A DNA stretch of 64,000 nt from Elusimicrobiota bacterium (GCA_016218545.1 JACRDQ010000006.1:1-64000), one strand, 5' to 3'; shown: positions 8,641 to 17,175, counted from the stretch's first letter. Notes: generated from the letters alone by a model not told the origin. Numbers and translations are program-made.

Positions 8641-9690
8641 CTAGATGGTGCCCGCATCCACGACGAAGCGGTAGCGCACGTCGCCCTTCACGATGCGATC
8701 GAAGGCCTCGTCGATCTTGGATGCCGGGATCACCTCGACCTCGGCGCCGATCTTATGGCTCGCGCAGTAGTCGAGCATCTCCTGGGTCTCGGCCAAGCCC
8801 CCGATCAGCGAGCCTGCGAGCTGGCGGCGCTTGAGGACCAGGGCGTGCGCCCCGACCTCGAGAGGCTCGGCCGGAGCCCCGACCAGGACCATGGTGCCGT
8901 CGCGGGCCAGGCACCCCAGGTAGTCGTTGATCGGGTGCGGAGCCGAGACCGTGTCGATCATGAGGTCGAATCTGCGGGCATGCAAGGAAACGGCGCGGGG
9001 ATCCGAGGTGCACGCGAACTCCGCCGCGCCAAGGCGCTTGGCGTCGGCCTCCTTGGCCCTGGAGGAGCTCAACAGCGTGACCTCGGCTCCCATGGACGCC
9101 GCCAGCTGCACGGCCATGTGCCCCAGCCCGCCCAGGCCCAGGACCCCGACCTTGGTCCCCTTGCCGGCCTTCCAGCGCCGCAAGGGCGAGTAGGTCGTGA
9201 TGCCGGCGCACAGCAGCGGCGCCACCCGGTCGAGCGGCAGGCCGGCCGCGATCTTATAGGCGTAGTCCTCGTCCACCACGATGCGCTCCGCGTAGCCGCC
9301 GTAGGTCGGCGAGCCGTCCGGATACGCGCTGTTGTAGGTGAAGACGAGCTTCCCCTCGCAGAACTGCTGGAGCCCCTCCTTGCAGCTGGGGCAGGTCCGG
9401 CAGGAGTCCACGAAGCAGCCCACGCCGGCCGCCTCGCCGGGCTTGAAGCGCGTGACGCGGGAGCCGACGCGGCTGACCTTGCCCACGATCTCATGCCCCG
9501 GCACCATGGGGAAGCTGGCTCCGCCCCATTCGTCGCGCGCCTGGTGCACGTCGGAATGGCAGATGCCGCAGAAGAGGATGTCGATGACGACGTCCTTCTC
9601 CCCAGGCTCCCGCCGCTGAAAAGAGAACGGCTCCAGAGCGGCCCCGGCCTTGTGGGCCGCGCGGCCCCGCACTGCGATCGCGGTCAGCAT
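8641..9690 (-). CDS. Zinc-dependent NAD(P) alcohol/aldehyde dehydrogenase, YahK/CAD-like
   Basis: 349 residues. Catalytic zinc motif CGICHSDVHQARDEWG and PMVPGHEIVG, structural-zinc cysteines CRTCPSCKEGLQQFC, and Rossmann motif GLGGLGHMAVQLA. This combination is typical of the cinnamyl-alcohol/YahK group that reduces aldehydes with NADPH. A strong ribosome site (GGGGAGGAAGG) precedes ATG 9690. First gene of the leftward unit dehydrogenase, quinone reductase-like, ABC-F. Confidence 0.88.
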   Translation of the reverse strand: MLTAIAVRGRAAHKAGAALEPFSFQRREPGEKDVVIDILFCGICHSDVHQARDEWGGASFPMVPGHEIVGKVSRVGSRVTRFKPGEAAGVGCFVDSCRTCPSCKEGLQQFCEGKLVFTYNSAYPDGSPTYGGYAERIVVDEDYAYKIAAGLPLDRVAPLLCAGITTYSPLRRWKAGKGTKVGVLGLGGLGHMAVQLAASMGAEVTLLSSSRAKEADAKRLGAAEFACTSDPRAVSLHARRFDLMIDTVSAPHPINDYLGCLARDGTMVLVGAPAEPLEVGAHALVLKRRQLAGSLIGGLAETQEMLDYCASHKIGAEVEVIPASKIDEAFDRIVKGDVRYRFVVDAGTI

Positions 9691-9809
9691 GGTCCTTCCT
9701 CCCCGCGGCCTTGAGGCCGCGCAAGGATATTGTACCTTGCCTGGGTCAAAACGCGCTCACCCCCGACCCGGCCCGCCGCATGGAGAGGCTTGCCATCATT
9801 ATTGGCATA

Positions 9810-9818
9810 TGCTATCAA
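9810..9818 (+). promoter_or_regulatory. Extended -10 of the DUF134 gene
   Basis: TGC-TATCAA lies 6 bases before the ATG at 9825. A partial palindrome around GCATATGC (9805-9812) overlaps its left side and could be an operator for the DUF134 protein. Confidence 0.4.
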
Positions 9819-9824
9819 TGCGTC

Positions 9825-10205
9825 ATGGTCCGGCCTTTGAAGCGCCGCCGCATCGCCAACCAGCCGGGCGCCACCTATTTCAAGCCTCGCGGCATCCCCA
9901 TGACCGAGCTGGCGGAGGTCGTCCTCACGCTCGATGAGATCGAAGCGGTCCGGCTGGCCGACCTCGAAGGCCTCTATCAGGAGACCGCCGCAGCCAAGAT
10001 GCGGATATCCCGTCAGACGTTCGGGAACATCATCCACGCGGCCCGCGCCAAGATCGCCGACGCGATCGTCGAGGGAAAGGCCCTGAGGATCGAGGGAGGC
10101 TCGTTCCGGATCGCGGACCGGGACGCGGACGCCCAGCGCGCCGGAGGACGACGCGCGAGGCGCCTGCCTTCACGAGCTGGAGACTGCGCAAGGAGGAAGT
10201 CATGA
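9825..10205 (+). CDS. DUF134 helix-turn-helix regulator
   Basis: 126 residues. Starts MVRPLKRRRIANQPGATYFKPRGIPM, the conserved DUF134 opening, followed by a sigma-70 region-4-like helix-turn-helix (LTLDEIEAVRLADLEGLYQETAAAKMRISRQTFGNIIHAARAKIADA). These small proteins usually sit beside NifX/NafY-type metal-cofactor binding proteins, as here, with a 4-base ATGA overlap to the next gene. ATG 9825 is chosen over the longer upstream frame because it matches the family N-terminus. Probably regulates its own operon. Confidence 0.88.
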   Translation: MVRPLKRRRIANQPGATYFKPRGIPMTELAEVVLTLDEIEAVRLADLEGLYQETAAAKMRISRQTFGNIIHAARAKIADAIVEGKALRIEGGSFRIADRDADAQRAGGRRARRLPSRAGDCARRKS

Positions 10206-10576
10206 AGGTCTGCATACCGACGGGAACGAAGGAAGGCCTCAAAGCGAAGGTCTACGGACATTTCGGGAGCGCGCCTTATTTCACGCTCTGCGACAGCATG
10301 ACCCTTCGCTGCGAGATCATCGACAACGGGAACCTGCAGCATGAGCACGGCATGTGCAGCCCGCTCAAAGCCGTGGGCGGCGCAAGGCCGGATGCCGTGG
10401 CGGTCGGAGGCATCGGGATGGGAGCGATCCGCGGGCTCACCGCCGCGGGGATCAAGGTGTATCTCGCTCCCGGCTCCACGGTGGAGGAGGCGGTCGCGGC
10501 CATCACATCCGGCCGGCTCAAGGAAGCAGATCCCTCGTCAGCGTGCGGCCATCATGGCGGGTCCGGCTGTCATTGA
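10202..10576 (+). CDS. NifX/NifB-like dinitrogenase cofactor-family protein
   Basis: 124 residues. The single domain (MKVCIPTGTKEGLKAKVYGHFGSAPYF ... CEIIDN ... DAVAVGGIGMGAIRGLTAAGIKVYLAPG) belongs to the dinitrogenase iron-molybdenum cofactor biosynthesis family, RNase H-like fold. Such stand-alone members occur widely outside nitrogen fixation and may bind or carry metal clusters. The tail is Cys/His-rich (CGHHGGSGCH), suggesting metal binding. Cotranscribed with the DUF134 gene. It lies about 42 kb from the nitrogenase-like operon, so a functional link is only a possibility. Confidence 0.87.
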   Translation: MKVCIPTGTKEGLKAKVYGHFGSAPYFTLCDSMTLRCEIIDNGNLQHEHGMCSPLKAVGGARPDAVAVGGIGMGAIRGLTAAGIKVYLAPGSTVEEAVAAITSGRLKEADPSSACGHHGGSGCH

Positions 10577-10579
10577 ACG

Positions 10580-11347
10580 ATGAGGAAGAGGGCGCAAAAG
10601 CCCCTGGGCGTGGACCGCGAGATCTACGACGCGGACCTCTACGACGGGTTCAACCGCTTCATGGACGACGTGCCCTTCTACCTGGGCCTGGCGCGGTCCG
10701 CGGCCGGGGCCGTGCTCGAGCTCTGCTGCGGCACGGGCCGGCTGACCCTCCCGCTCGCCAGGGCGGGCATCGACATCACGGGCCTGGACTTCACGCCGTC
10801 CATGCTCGGCCGCGCGCGGGAGAAGGCGTCCGCCGAGGGGCTCGGCATCCGCTTCGTCCGGGGGGACATGCGCCGGGCCTCCCTGGCGAGGAGATTCAAG
10901 CTCGTCTTCATCCCTTTCAACTCGATCCAGAACACCTATTCCATCGCGGACGTCGAGGCCGTGCTCGCGAACGTGCGGCGGCACCTGTCCCGGGACGGAC
11001 GGTTCGCCTTCGACGTCTTCAACCCCAGCCTGGACTACATCGTCAAGGCCGGGCGCAAGGTCCAGCGCGGCAGGATCAGGTTCTCCCTTCCCGACGGCCG
11101 CCGCGTGAGGATCGACGAGGCTTACCGCTACGACGCGGCCCGGCAGACGGGCAGGGTGACCTGGATCCACCACGTGGGGAGCAGGACCTTCGCCTCGCGC
11201 CTGGACATGCGCTGCTTCTACCCCCTGGAGCTGGACGCCCTGCTCAAGTACAACGGGTTCGAGGTCCTCAGGAAATACGGGTCCTTCAAGAAGGAGCCCT
11301 TCTCCTCCGGCTCCCTCAAGCAGATCTACGTCTGCCGCAAGCGGTAG
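10580..11347 (+). CDS. Class I SAM-dependent methyltransferase
   Basis: 255 residues. Motif I is VLELCCGTGRLTLPLARAG, motif II GLDFTPSMLGRAREK, motif III FVRGDMRRASL, and post-motif region LVFIPFNSIQNTY. This is the Methyltransf_25/UbiE-like layout. It begins 3 bases after the NifX-like stop, so is probably cotranscribed. Substrate unknown. Confidence 0.85.
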   Translation: MRKRAQKPLGVDREIYDADLYDGFNRFMDDVPFYLGLARSAAGAVLELCCGTGRLTLPLARAGIDITGLDFTPSMLGRAREKASAEGLGIRFVRGDMRRASLARRFKLVFIPFNSIQNTYSIADVEAVLANVRRHLSRDGRFAFDVFNPSLDYIVKAGRKVQRGRIRFSLPDGRRVRIDEAYRYDAARQTGRVTWIHHVGSRTFASRLDMRCFYPLELDALLKYNGFEVLRKYGSFKKEPFSSGSLKQIYVCRKR

Positions 11348-11413
11348 CAGGATGGACACCGTCTACGCCGCGGCCCGCATCATGCTCCTGATGTTCATCG
11401 CGGGAACTTCCCC

Positions 11414-12445
11414 ATGACCCTCTCGCCCTACCTGCTGGCCCTGCTCTCCGCCGCCCTCTTCGGCGCCGCCGCGCCCGCAAGCAAGGCGGCGCTGGGCCAC
11501 TTCTCCTCCAACCAGTTGGCCGGCATCCTCTACCTGGGCGCCGCCCTGGGGAGCCTGCCGCTCCTCCTGAAAGGCCCGGTGAGGATGCCCTGGTCCATGG
11601 ACGCGGCCAACCGCCGCCGGCTCCTGGCCGCGGTCCTCTTCGGCGGGGTCCTGGGGCCGGTCCTGGTCCTGCTGGGGCTCGAGCTCTCGCCCGCGGCGTC
11701 GGTGTCCCTCTGGCTCAACCTCGAGCTCGTGGCCACCGCGGTCCTGGGCGTCCTGTTCTTCCACGACTCCCTGGGACCCGCGGGCTGGCTCGCGGCGGGA
11801 TCCGCCACCCTCGCGGCCTGCGTCCTGGCCTGGGGCGGCGGGACCGCCGGGATCCAGGCAGGGGCCCTCATCGCCCTGGCCTGCGCGTGCTGGGGTCTCG
11901 ACAACCAGTTGACCTCCCTCATCGACGCCATCTCTCCGGCGGAGTCGACCTTTTGGAAGGGGCTGGCCGCCGGGACCGCCAACCTGGGGCTCGGCCTGGC
12001 CCTGGCGCCCTGGACCGCGGACGCGGCGAGCGTGGGACAGGCGCTCCTCATCGGAGCCCTCTGCTACGGGGTCAGCATCACCCTCTACATCGCCGCGGCG
12101 CAGAGGCTGGGCGCCACGCGCAGCCAGGTCCTGTTCTCCACCGCCCCGTTCATGGGCGCGCTCATCGCGGTCGCGTTCCTGGGAGAGAGGCTCTCCAGCG
12201 TCCAGGCGCTCGCCGGAGCCCTCTTCGTCCTGGCCATCGTCATGCTCACCTTGGACCGGCACGGCCATCGGCACCGCCATTCGGCCATGGAGCACGAGCA
12301 CGAGCACGGCCACGACGACAGCCACCACGACCACCCCCACCCGGACTCGGGCGACGGGGAGAAGCACTCCCACCGCCACCTCCACCCCGCCCTGGAGCAT
12401 GCCCACCCTCACTGGCCGGACCTGCATCACCGGCACCGGCACTAG
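11414..12445 (+). CDS. EamA/DMT-family transporter with histidine-rich C-terminus
   Basis: 343 residues. About ten hydrophobic helices in two EamA repeats (residues 5-285), for example YLLALLSAALFGAAAPASKAAL and ITLYIAAAQRLGATRSQVLFSTAPFMGALIAV. DMT exporters carry small metabolites out of the cell. The last 60 residues (HGHRHRHSAMEHEHEHGHDD onward) contain more than 20 histidines with acidic residues, a tail suited to binding Zn, Ni or Co and not usual for the family. Metal export or metal-sensing control is inference. Confidence 0.85.
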   Translation: MTLSPYLLALLSAALFGAAAPASKAALGHFSSNQLAGILYLGAALGSLPLLLKGPVRMPWSMDAANRRRLLAAVLFGGVLGPVLVLLGLELSPAASVSLWLNLELVATAVLGVLFFHDSLGPAGWLAAGSATLAACVLAWGGGTAGIQAGALIALACACWGLDNQLTSLIDAISPAESTFWKGLAAGTANLGLGLALAPWTADAASVGQALLIGALCYGVSITLYIAAAQRLGATRSQVLFSTAPFMGALIAVAFLGERLSSVQALAGALFVLAIVMLTLDRHGHRHRHSAMEHEHEHGHDDSHHDHPHPDSGDGEKHSHRHLHPALEHAHPHWPDLHHRHRH

Positions 12446-12460
12446 ATTTTGACCGGAGTT

Positions 12461-12469
12461 TGGTAGGAT
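12461..12469 (+). promoter_or_regulatory. Extended -10 of the CNNM-type gene
   Basis: TGG-TAGGAT ends 6 bases before the ATG at 12476, again the leaderless spacing. Confidence 0.45.
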
Positions 12470-12475
12470 AGGCTT

Positions 12476-14005
12476 ATGGACGGCATGGGCGTCACCCTGG
12501 ACCTCGCCATCTCGGTCCTCCTGCTGGGGCTCAACGCCTTCTTCGTCCTCGCCGAGTTCTCCATCGTCAAGGTGCGGGCCTCCAGGCTATCGGAGCTCTC
12601 AAAAAAGGGGAACGCGACCGCGGCCCTGGCCCACGCCATCACCCAGGACCTCGACGCCTACCTCTCCACCATCCAGCTCGGCATCACCATGGCGAGCCTC
12701 GGCCTGGGCTGGCTGGGCGAGCCGGCCCTGGCCAAGACCATCGCTCCCATCCTTGAGCGGCTGCCGTCCGTGTGGGGAGGCCTGCTCTCGCACTCCCTGG
12801 CCTTCGGCATCGCCTTCGTCTTCATCACCGGCACCCACGTCGTCATCGGCGAGCTGGCGCCCAAGTCCCTGGCCATCCGCTCCCCGGAGCGCTACTCCAT
12901 GTGGTGCGCGCGGCCCCTGAGCTTCTTTCACACGGTCTTCTTCGTCCCCATGTCCGCGTTGAACTGGCTCTCCAACCGCCTGCTGCGGCTCTCGGGCCTC
13001 ATGCACACGCCCTCCGAGTACGGCTACTCCATGGACGAGATGAAAGCCCTCCTCTCGCAGGCGCAGGAGCAGGGGCAGATCTCCCTGAGGAAGCTCCTGC
13101 TCTTCGAGAACCTCTTCGATTTCGGCGCCGCCACCCTCAAGACGGTCACCACCCCCACCGAGAAGGTCGCGTTCCTCTCGCGAAAGCTCGGCCTGGAGAG
13201 GAACCTCAGGACCCTCTCCGAGACGAACCATTCCCGCTACCCGCTCTGCGAGTCCGGGATGGGCACGGCCTTCGGCTACCTCCACATCCGGGACTTCCAA
13301 CGCGCCCTGCTCGACCCGGCCTGCGGGACCCCCGACCCCTTCTCCTTCAAGAGGGACGTCATGAGGCTCGTCGAGACCACGCCCATGGAGGAGGCCCTGG
13401 CCCGGATGCAGCGCGGACGCAGCCACCTGGCCCTGGTGACGGGCCCAGCCGGAGCGGTCCTCGGCATCGTGACCCTCGAGGATGTCCTGGAGGAGCTCGT
13501 GGGAGAGATCCGCGACGAGTTCGACAAGCCCGGGTCCGGGGACCTCGACTCCCTGCTCGTCCCGGAGGCGTCGGACCTATCCATGACGGAGCGGGACAAG
13601 GAGGCGGCGCTCAAGGCCCTGCTCGGCCGCCTGCACCGTGCCGCGGGAAGCTTCGACCTTCAGGAGGCGTGGCAGGCCCTGTGGGCCCGGGAGCAGGGGC
13701 TCTCGAGCGCCATGGGCCGGAGCACCGCGTTCCCGCACGCGCGCCTGGCCGGCCTGGCGCGCCCCCTCATCGCGGTCGGAGGCTTCCCGAAAGGGCTCCG
13801 GTTCGACGCCCTCGACCGTCAGCCCGTGAGGCTCGTGTTCCTGATCCTCACCCCGCTGGGAGAGCCCGCGGCGCAGCTGCGCATCCTGGCCAAGCTCGCC
13901 GCCTTGATCTCCGACGAGGCCCTGCGCAGCCGCCTGCTCGCGGCCGCGGACGTCGCCGGACTGCGGACCATCATCAAGGCCTTCGACCAGCACGCGGCAG
14001 GCTGA
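12476..14005 (+). CDS. CNNM/HlyC-type membrane protein with CBS pair and PTS EIIA-like domain
   Basis: 509 residues. Residues 1-190 form the CNNM transmembrane domain (LGLNAFFVLAEFSIVKVRASRL, STIQLGITMASLGLGWLGEPAL, THVVIGELAPKSLAIRSPE) of magnesium/cobalt efflux-type proteins. Residues about 195-345 hold a CBS-domain pair ending VLGIVTLEDVLEELVGEI. The usual CorC/HlyC C-terminal domain is replaced by a PTS EIIA type-2-like domain (about 375-505) with SSAMGRSTAFPHARL, where His421 sits at the phosphorylatable position. Phospho-regulation of ion transport is an inference. Confidence 0.82.
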   Translation: MDGMGVTLDLAISVLLLGLNAFFVLAEFSIVKVRASRLSELSKKGNATAALAHAITQDLDAYLSTIQLGITMASLGLGWLGEPALAKTIAPILERLPSVWGGLLSHSLAFGIAFVFITGTHVVIGELAPKSLAIRSPERYSMWCARPLSFFHTVFFVPMSALNWLSNRLLRLSGLMHTPSEYGYSMDEMKALLSQAQEQGQISLRKLLLFENLFDFGAATLKTVTTPTEKVAFLSRKLGLERNLRTLSETNHSRYPLCESGMGTAFGYLHIRDFQRALLDPACGTPDPFSFKRDVMRLVETTPMEEALARMQRGRSHLALVTGPAGAVLGIVTLEDVLEELVGEIRDEFDKPGSGDLDSLLVPEASDLSMTERDKEAALKALLGRLHRAAGSFDLQEAWQALWAREQGLSSAMGRSTAFPHARLAGLARPLIAVGGFPKGLRFDALDRQPVRLVFLILTPLGEPAAQLRILAKLAALISDEALRSRLLAAADVAGLRTIIKAFDQHAAG

Positions 14006-14037
14006 ACGGCCCTGCCCCGTTCCGAGGCCCCCGCGGC

Positions 14038-15111
14038 TCAGCCCTGCTTGCCCAGGCCCCGGATGAAGGACCAGCACAGGCCCAGGGGAAGGAGGATGAA
14101 GCCCAGGTAGACCAGCGGCGTGCCGGGGTCGCGGTTGACGAGGAGGTTGGAGTACCGCGGGTTCTGGGGGTCCCAGCCGGACTGGTAGATGGTGTAGCCC
14201 CTCCAACGCAGGGGGTTATTGACGTTGATGCTCTTGCGGGAGATCACCACGCCGCTCTCGACCACGCCCAGGTCGCTGCGGAACTGCTTGATCCTGGCCG
14301 GCTCGATCTCGTAGCGGAGGTCGTAGCGGGAGCCGCTGCCGGCGTGGAAGTCGCCGAACTTGGCGAAGACCCAGCGCTGCTCGGTCCCCTTGCTGTCCGT
14401 GATCTCCAGGCGCAAGGCGGGGTTCTCCGGGGACTGGGAGCGCGTGGCAGGGCCGGTCTCGCTCATCACGAAGTCCGGGAAGAACTCCTTGACCGCGATC
14501 TTGACCTCGCCCCCGCGCAGGACGGCTTCCTTGCCGGGCTCGATGGAGACGATGTCGTTCCAGGCCTCCCCCCGCCGGGCCACGGCCAGCCGGTGCACGC
14601 CCTCGCCGTAGTACTCGACCTCGAACTTCTCCAGAAGCACGGCGAAGGGCATCCGGAAGGCGCCGCGCGAAGCCTCGACAAGGTCGCGGGCCTCGCCCTC
14701 GAAGAGGGGCATGCTCCCGCGCCGGCCGGTCACGCCGCTGACCATGCCGCCGGCCAGGATGACGATGATGCCGATGTGGCTCACGAGCACGTCCTTGCGC
14801 ACGCGCATCCGGCCGAACCTGCGCCAGGAGCAGAGCGTGATGTTGACCGCGAGCATGGCCAGGAGGAAGACGAACCAGTAGCTGTGGTAGAGGTCGTCGA
14901 TCTGGAGGCCGCGGAGGAGCCCGGCCCAGGTCCCGAACCTCTCCATGTACCACTCCGGCCCCTCGCCCTGCGGGATGAGGGTGCCGAGGATGGAGGCTGC
15001 GATCAGCAGGGGCAGGAGCCAGTAGAGGAGCTTGGCGGACGCCGTGAAGTCCACGAGCCACTTGCCCGGCGCGGCGGGAACGGGGACGACCGGCTGAGGA
15101 GCGGGCTTCAT
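14038..15111 (-). CDS. resB: ResB-like cytochrome c biogenesis protein, copy 1
   Basis: 357 residues. System II haem-handling protein: membrane segments near residues 25-45, 70-90, 110-130 and 325-350, with a large periplasmic loop between the last two (for example YTIYQSGWDPQNPRYSNLLVNRDPG, the ResB hallmark). ResB works with CcsA/ResC to deliver and attach haem to CXXCH motifs. ATG 15111 overlaps the hemL stop by 4 bases (ATGA), so it is coupled to hemL. It is shorter than the second ResB at 17181. The many c-type cytochromes at 33.7-42 kb are obvious clients. Confidence 0.87.
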   Translation of the reverse strand: MKPAPQPVVPVPAAPGKWLVDFTASAKLLYWLLPLLIAASILGTLIPQGEGPEWYMERFGTWAGLLRGLQIDDLYHSYWFVFLLAMLAVNITLCSWRRFGRMRVRKDVLVSHIGIIVILAGGMVSGVTGRRGSMPLFEGEARDLVEASRGAFRMPFAVLLEKFEVEYYGEGVHRLAVARRGEAWNDIVSIEPGKEAVLRGGEVKIAVKEFFPDFVMSETGPATRSQSPENPALRLEITDSKGTEQRWVFAKFGDFHAGSGSRYDLRYEIEPARIKQFRSDLGVVESGVVISRKSINVNNPLRWRGYTIYQSGWDPQNPRYSNLLVNRDPGTPLVYLGFILLPLGLCWSFIRGLGKQG

Positions 15112-16415
15112 GACCGCCTCCCGGAGGGACGAGGCACGCGGCGCAGCGCCCGGCCGAGGGCCCGGGCCGCGGCGTCGAGGTCCGCGGGCTTGTGGCAGCT
15201 CGACAAGAAGGCCGCCTCCCACTGCGCGGGCGGGAAGTACGCGCCCTCTTCGAGGAGGGCCCTGAAGAACGCGCCGTAGGAGCCGGCGTCGGCCTGGAGG
15301 GCCGAGGTGTACTCGGTGACGGGGTGGTCCGTGAAGAAGACGGTGAACATGGAGCCCACGGAGTTCACGGTCACGGGCACGCCGACGGCCGCGGCTTCCT
15401 GCCTGATGCGGGCCGTGAGCTCCCCGGCTCGGCGCGCCAGGGCAGGGTAGGGGTTCTCTTCCTTGAGCAGGCGCAGGGTCTCCAAGCCGGCCGCGACCGC
15501 CACGGGATTGCCCGAGAGGGTGCCGGCCTGGTAGACCGGGCCCAGGGGAGCCACGAGGCGCATGATGTCGCGGCGGCCGCCGTAGGCGGCCAGGGGCAGG
15601 CCTCCGCCCACGATCTTCCCCAGCACCGTGAGGTCGGGCTTGATCTTGCAGACGCTCTGCCAGCCGCCGTAGGCCAGGCGGAAGCCCGTGATCACTTCGT
15701 CGAAGATGAGGAGGCTGCCGTGCTTGGTCGTGACGCGGCGCAGGCTCTCCAAGAAGCCGGACTTGGGGAGCACCACGCCCATGTTGGCGGCCACGGGCTC
15801 GATGATGACCGCGGCGATGCGCTTGCCCCACCGGGAGAAGGCGGCCTCGAAAGCCTTGGGGTCGTTGTAGGGCAGGGTGATGGTGGTGCGCGCCCAGGCC
15901 CGGGGCACGCCCGCAGAGTCCGGCACGCCCAGGGTCGTGGCTCCTGAGCCGGCCGCGACGAGCAGGCTGTCCACGTGGCCGTGGTAGCAGCCCGCGCACT
16001 TGACGATGAGGTCGCGGCCCGTGAAGGCCCGCGCCACACGGACCGCGCTCATGTCGGCCTCGGTGCCGGAGCTCGTCAGGCGCACGAGCTCCATGGAGGG
16101 CAGGGCCGCGCGGATCCGCTCGGCCAGCTCCACCTCGGCCGCGGTCGCGGCCCCGAAGGTCGAGCCGCGGCGCAGGGCGCGCTCGGCCGCCGCCAGGACC
16201 TCGCGCCTGGCGTGGCCCAGGATGAGCGGCCCCCAGGACAGGCAGAAGTCGAGATAGCGCTTGCCGTCCTCATCCGTCAGCACGGCGCCCGCTCCGGAGC
16301 GCATGAACACGGGACTGCCGCCCACGGACTTGAAGGCCCTCACCGGCGAGTTGACGCCGCCGACGAGGATCTTCTGCGCGCGGGCGAAAAGGCGACGGGA
16401 CCTCATGCCAGCCAT
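15108..16415 (-). CDS. hemL: Glutamate-1-semialdehyde 2,1-aminomutase
   Basis: 435 residues, normal length. Converts glutamate-1-semialdehyde to 5-aminolevulinate, the second step of C5 tetrapyrrole synthesis after HemA. Motifs: GGVNSPVRAFKSVGG, YLDFCLSWGPLILGH, SSGTEADMSAVRVARAFTGR, CYHGHVDSLLV, IIEPVAANMG, LIFDEVITGFR and TVLGKIVGGGLP with PLP lysine 267, then YQAGTLSGNPVA. ATG 16415 has GGAGG about 8 bases upstream. Forms a unit with the downstream ResB, tying haem supply to cytochrome c maturation. Confidence 0.95.
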   Translation of the reverse strand: MAGMRSRRLFARAQKILVGGVNSPVRAFKSVGGSPVFMRSGAGAVLTDEDGKRYLDFCLSWGPLILGHARREVLAAAERALRRGSTFGAATAAEVELAERIRAALPSMELVRLTSSGTEADMSAVRVARAFTGRDLIVKCAGCYHGHVDSLLVAAGSGATTLGVPDSAGVPRAWARTTITLPYNDPKAFEAAFSRWGKRIAAVIIEPVAANMGVVLPKSGFLESLRRVTTKHGSLLIFDEVITGFRLAYGGWQSVCKIKPDLTVLGKIVGGGLPLAAYGGRRDIMRLVAPLGPVYQAGTLSGNPVAVAAGLETLRLLKEENPYPALARRAGELTARIRQEAAAVGVPVTVNSVGSMFTVFFTDHPVTEYTSALQADAGSYGAFFRALLEEGAYFPPAQWEAAFLSSCHKPADLDAAARALGRALRRVPRPSGRRS

Positions 16416-16470
16416 TCGGGAATCCTCCAAGAGATTCGGGCCCGGCCATGACGGCGCCGGAGAGGCACGG

Positions 16471-16479
16471 ATTCTAGCA
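16471..16479 (-). promoter_or_regulatory. Extended -10 upstream of hemL
   Basis: TGC-TAGAAT on the minus strand, about 55 bases before the hemL ATG. Here a normal leader with a ribosome site follows. Confidence 0.4.
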
Positions 16480-16522
16480 AAGTTGCCTCGGGCGGCCAAG
16501 GACGCCGGGCAGGCATGGGCGG

Positions 16523-17026
16523 CTACGGCGCGGCTCTGATGGCGCGCTCGGCGTCGCGCAGGACTTCCTCGGGCATCTTGGGCCCCATGTACTGCTTCTT
16601 GATGATGCCGTCCTTGCCGATGAGGAAGGCCTGGGGCAGCCCGTAGAGGCCGTAGCCGGGCATGGCCTTGCCTTCGGACCGCAGCACGGGATAAGACATG
16701 CGGTTCTCCGCCGCGAAGGCCTTGAGCGCGTCGGAGGCCAGATCGTCCGTGCACACGGCCAGGACCGTGAACCCCTTCCTGCCGAGACGCTCCTGGAGCC
16801 CGTTGAGCATGGGGAGCTCGTGCAGGCAGGTCTGGCAGGTGGTGGACCAGAAATCCAGGAGCACGACCGTGCCCTTGAGGTCCGCGAGCGCGGTGACCTT
16901 GCCCTCCAGGTCGGGCAGGCTCAGGTCCGGAGCCGGGCGCGACGCCGTGGGCCCAGGGCCGTTGCAGCCCATGGCCAGCAGGAGGGCCAGTCCCGCAAGA
17001 GCGCGGCTCCAGGTCGAGGATGCCAT
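16523..17026 (-). CDS. TlpA/ResA-like thioredoxin lipoprotein
   Basis: 167 residues. N-terminal lipoprotein signal (LAGLALLLAMGC, lipobox LAMGC at about residue 21). The thioredoxin-fold domain has redox motif STTCQTCLHELPML (CxxC), preceded by the AhpC/TSA-type LKGTVVLLDFW and followed by GLPQAFLIGKDG with the cis-proline. Such exported thioredoxins reduce the apocytochrome CXXCH cysteines before haem attachment, which fits the flanking ResB/CcsA genes. Start chosen at the only ATG before the signal peptide; it has no ribosome site but an extended -10 sits 6 bases upstream. Confidence 0.88.
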   Translation of the reverse strand: MASSTWSRALAGLALLLAMGCNGPGPTASRPAPDLSLPDLEGKVTALADLKGTVVLLDFWSTTCQTCLHELPMLNGLQERLGRKGFTVLAVCTDDLASDALKAFAAENRMSYPVLRSEGKAMPGYGLYGLPQAFLIGKDGIIKKQYMGPKMPEEVLRDAERAIRAAP

Positions 17027-17032
17027 GCAGGG

Positions 17033-17041
17033 ATGATACCA
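17033..17041 (-). promoter_or_regulatory. Extended -10 of the TlpA-like gene
   Basis: TGG-TATCAT on the minus strand, 6 bases before the ATG at 17026. Confidence 0.5.
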
Positions 17042-17096
17042 TTTGGACCCCCGCCCCCCCAAGGACGGGCTGCCGGGCAGGCCGCTCAGCCCGATT

Positions 17097-17105
17097 TGGT
17101 ACAAT
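17097..17105 (+). promoter_or_regulatory. Extended -10 upstream of resB copy 2, separated from it by a hairpin
   Basis: TGG-TACAAT. The expected start of transcription (about 17111-17114) coincides with the first bases of the hairpin element at 17111-17175. Confidence 0.4.
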
Positions 17106-17110
17106 CTGTC

Positions 17111-17175
17111 GGTGTCAGACATCGTGCGTGTTGCGTGACTCGACGAGTTATGCAACACGCACGATGTCTGACACC
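17111..17175. repeat. Hairpin element with GTGTCAGACA ends
   Basis: Perfect 24-base inverted repeat (17111-17134 and 17152-17175) around a 17-base loop. The outer sequence GGTGTCAGACA recurs in the hairpin at 33507-33549 and, decayed, at 61351-61385. It ends 5 bases before the resB copy 2 ATG. Confidence 0.85.

Noticed and set aside
9711..9824. Upstream extension of the DUF134 protein
   Set aside because: The family begins at MVRP; the extension spans the promoter-like region and has no similarity.
14006..14037. Terminator between the CNNM-type gene and resB copy 1
   Set aside because: Only a weak AACGG/CCGTT pairing without T-run is visible.
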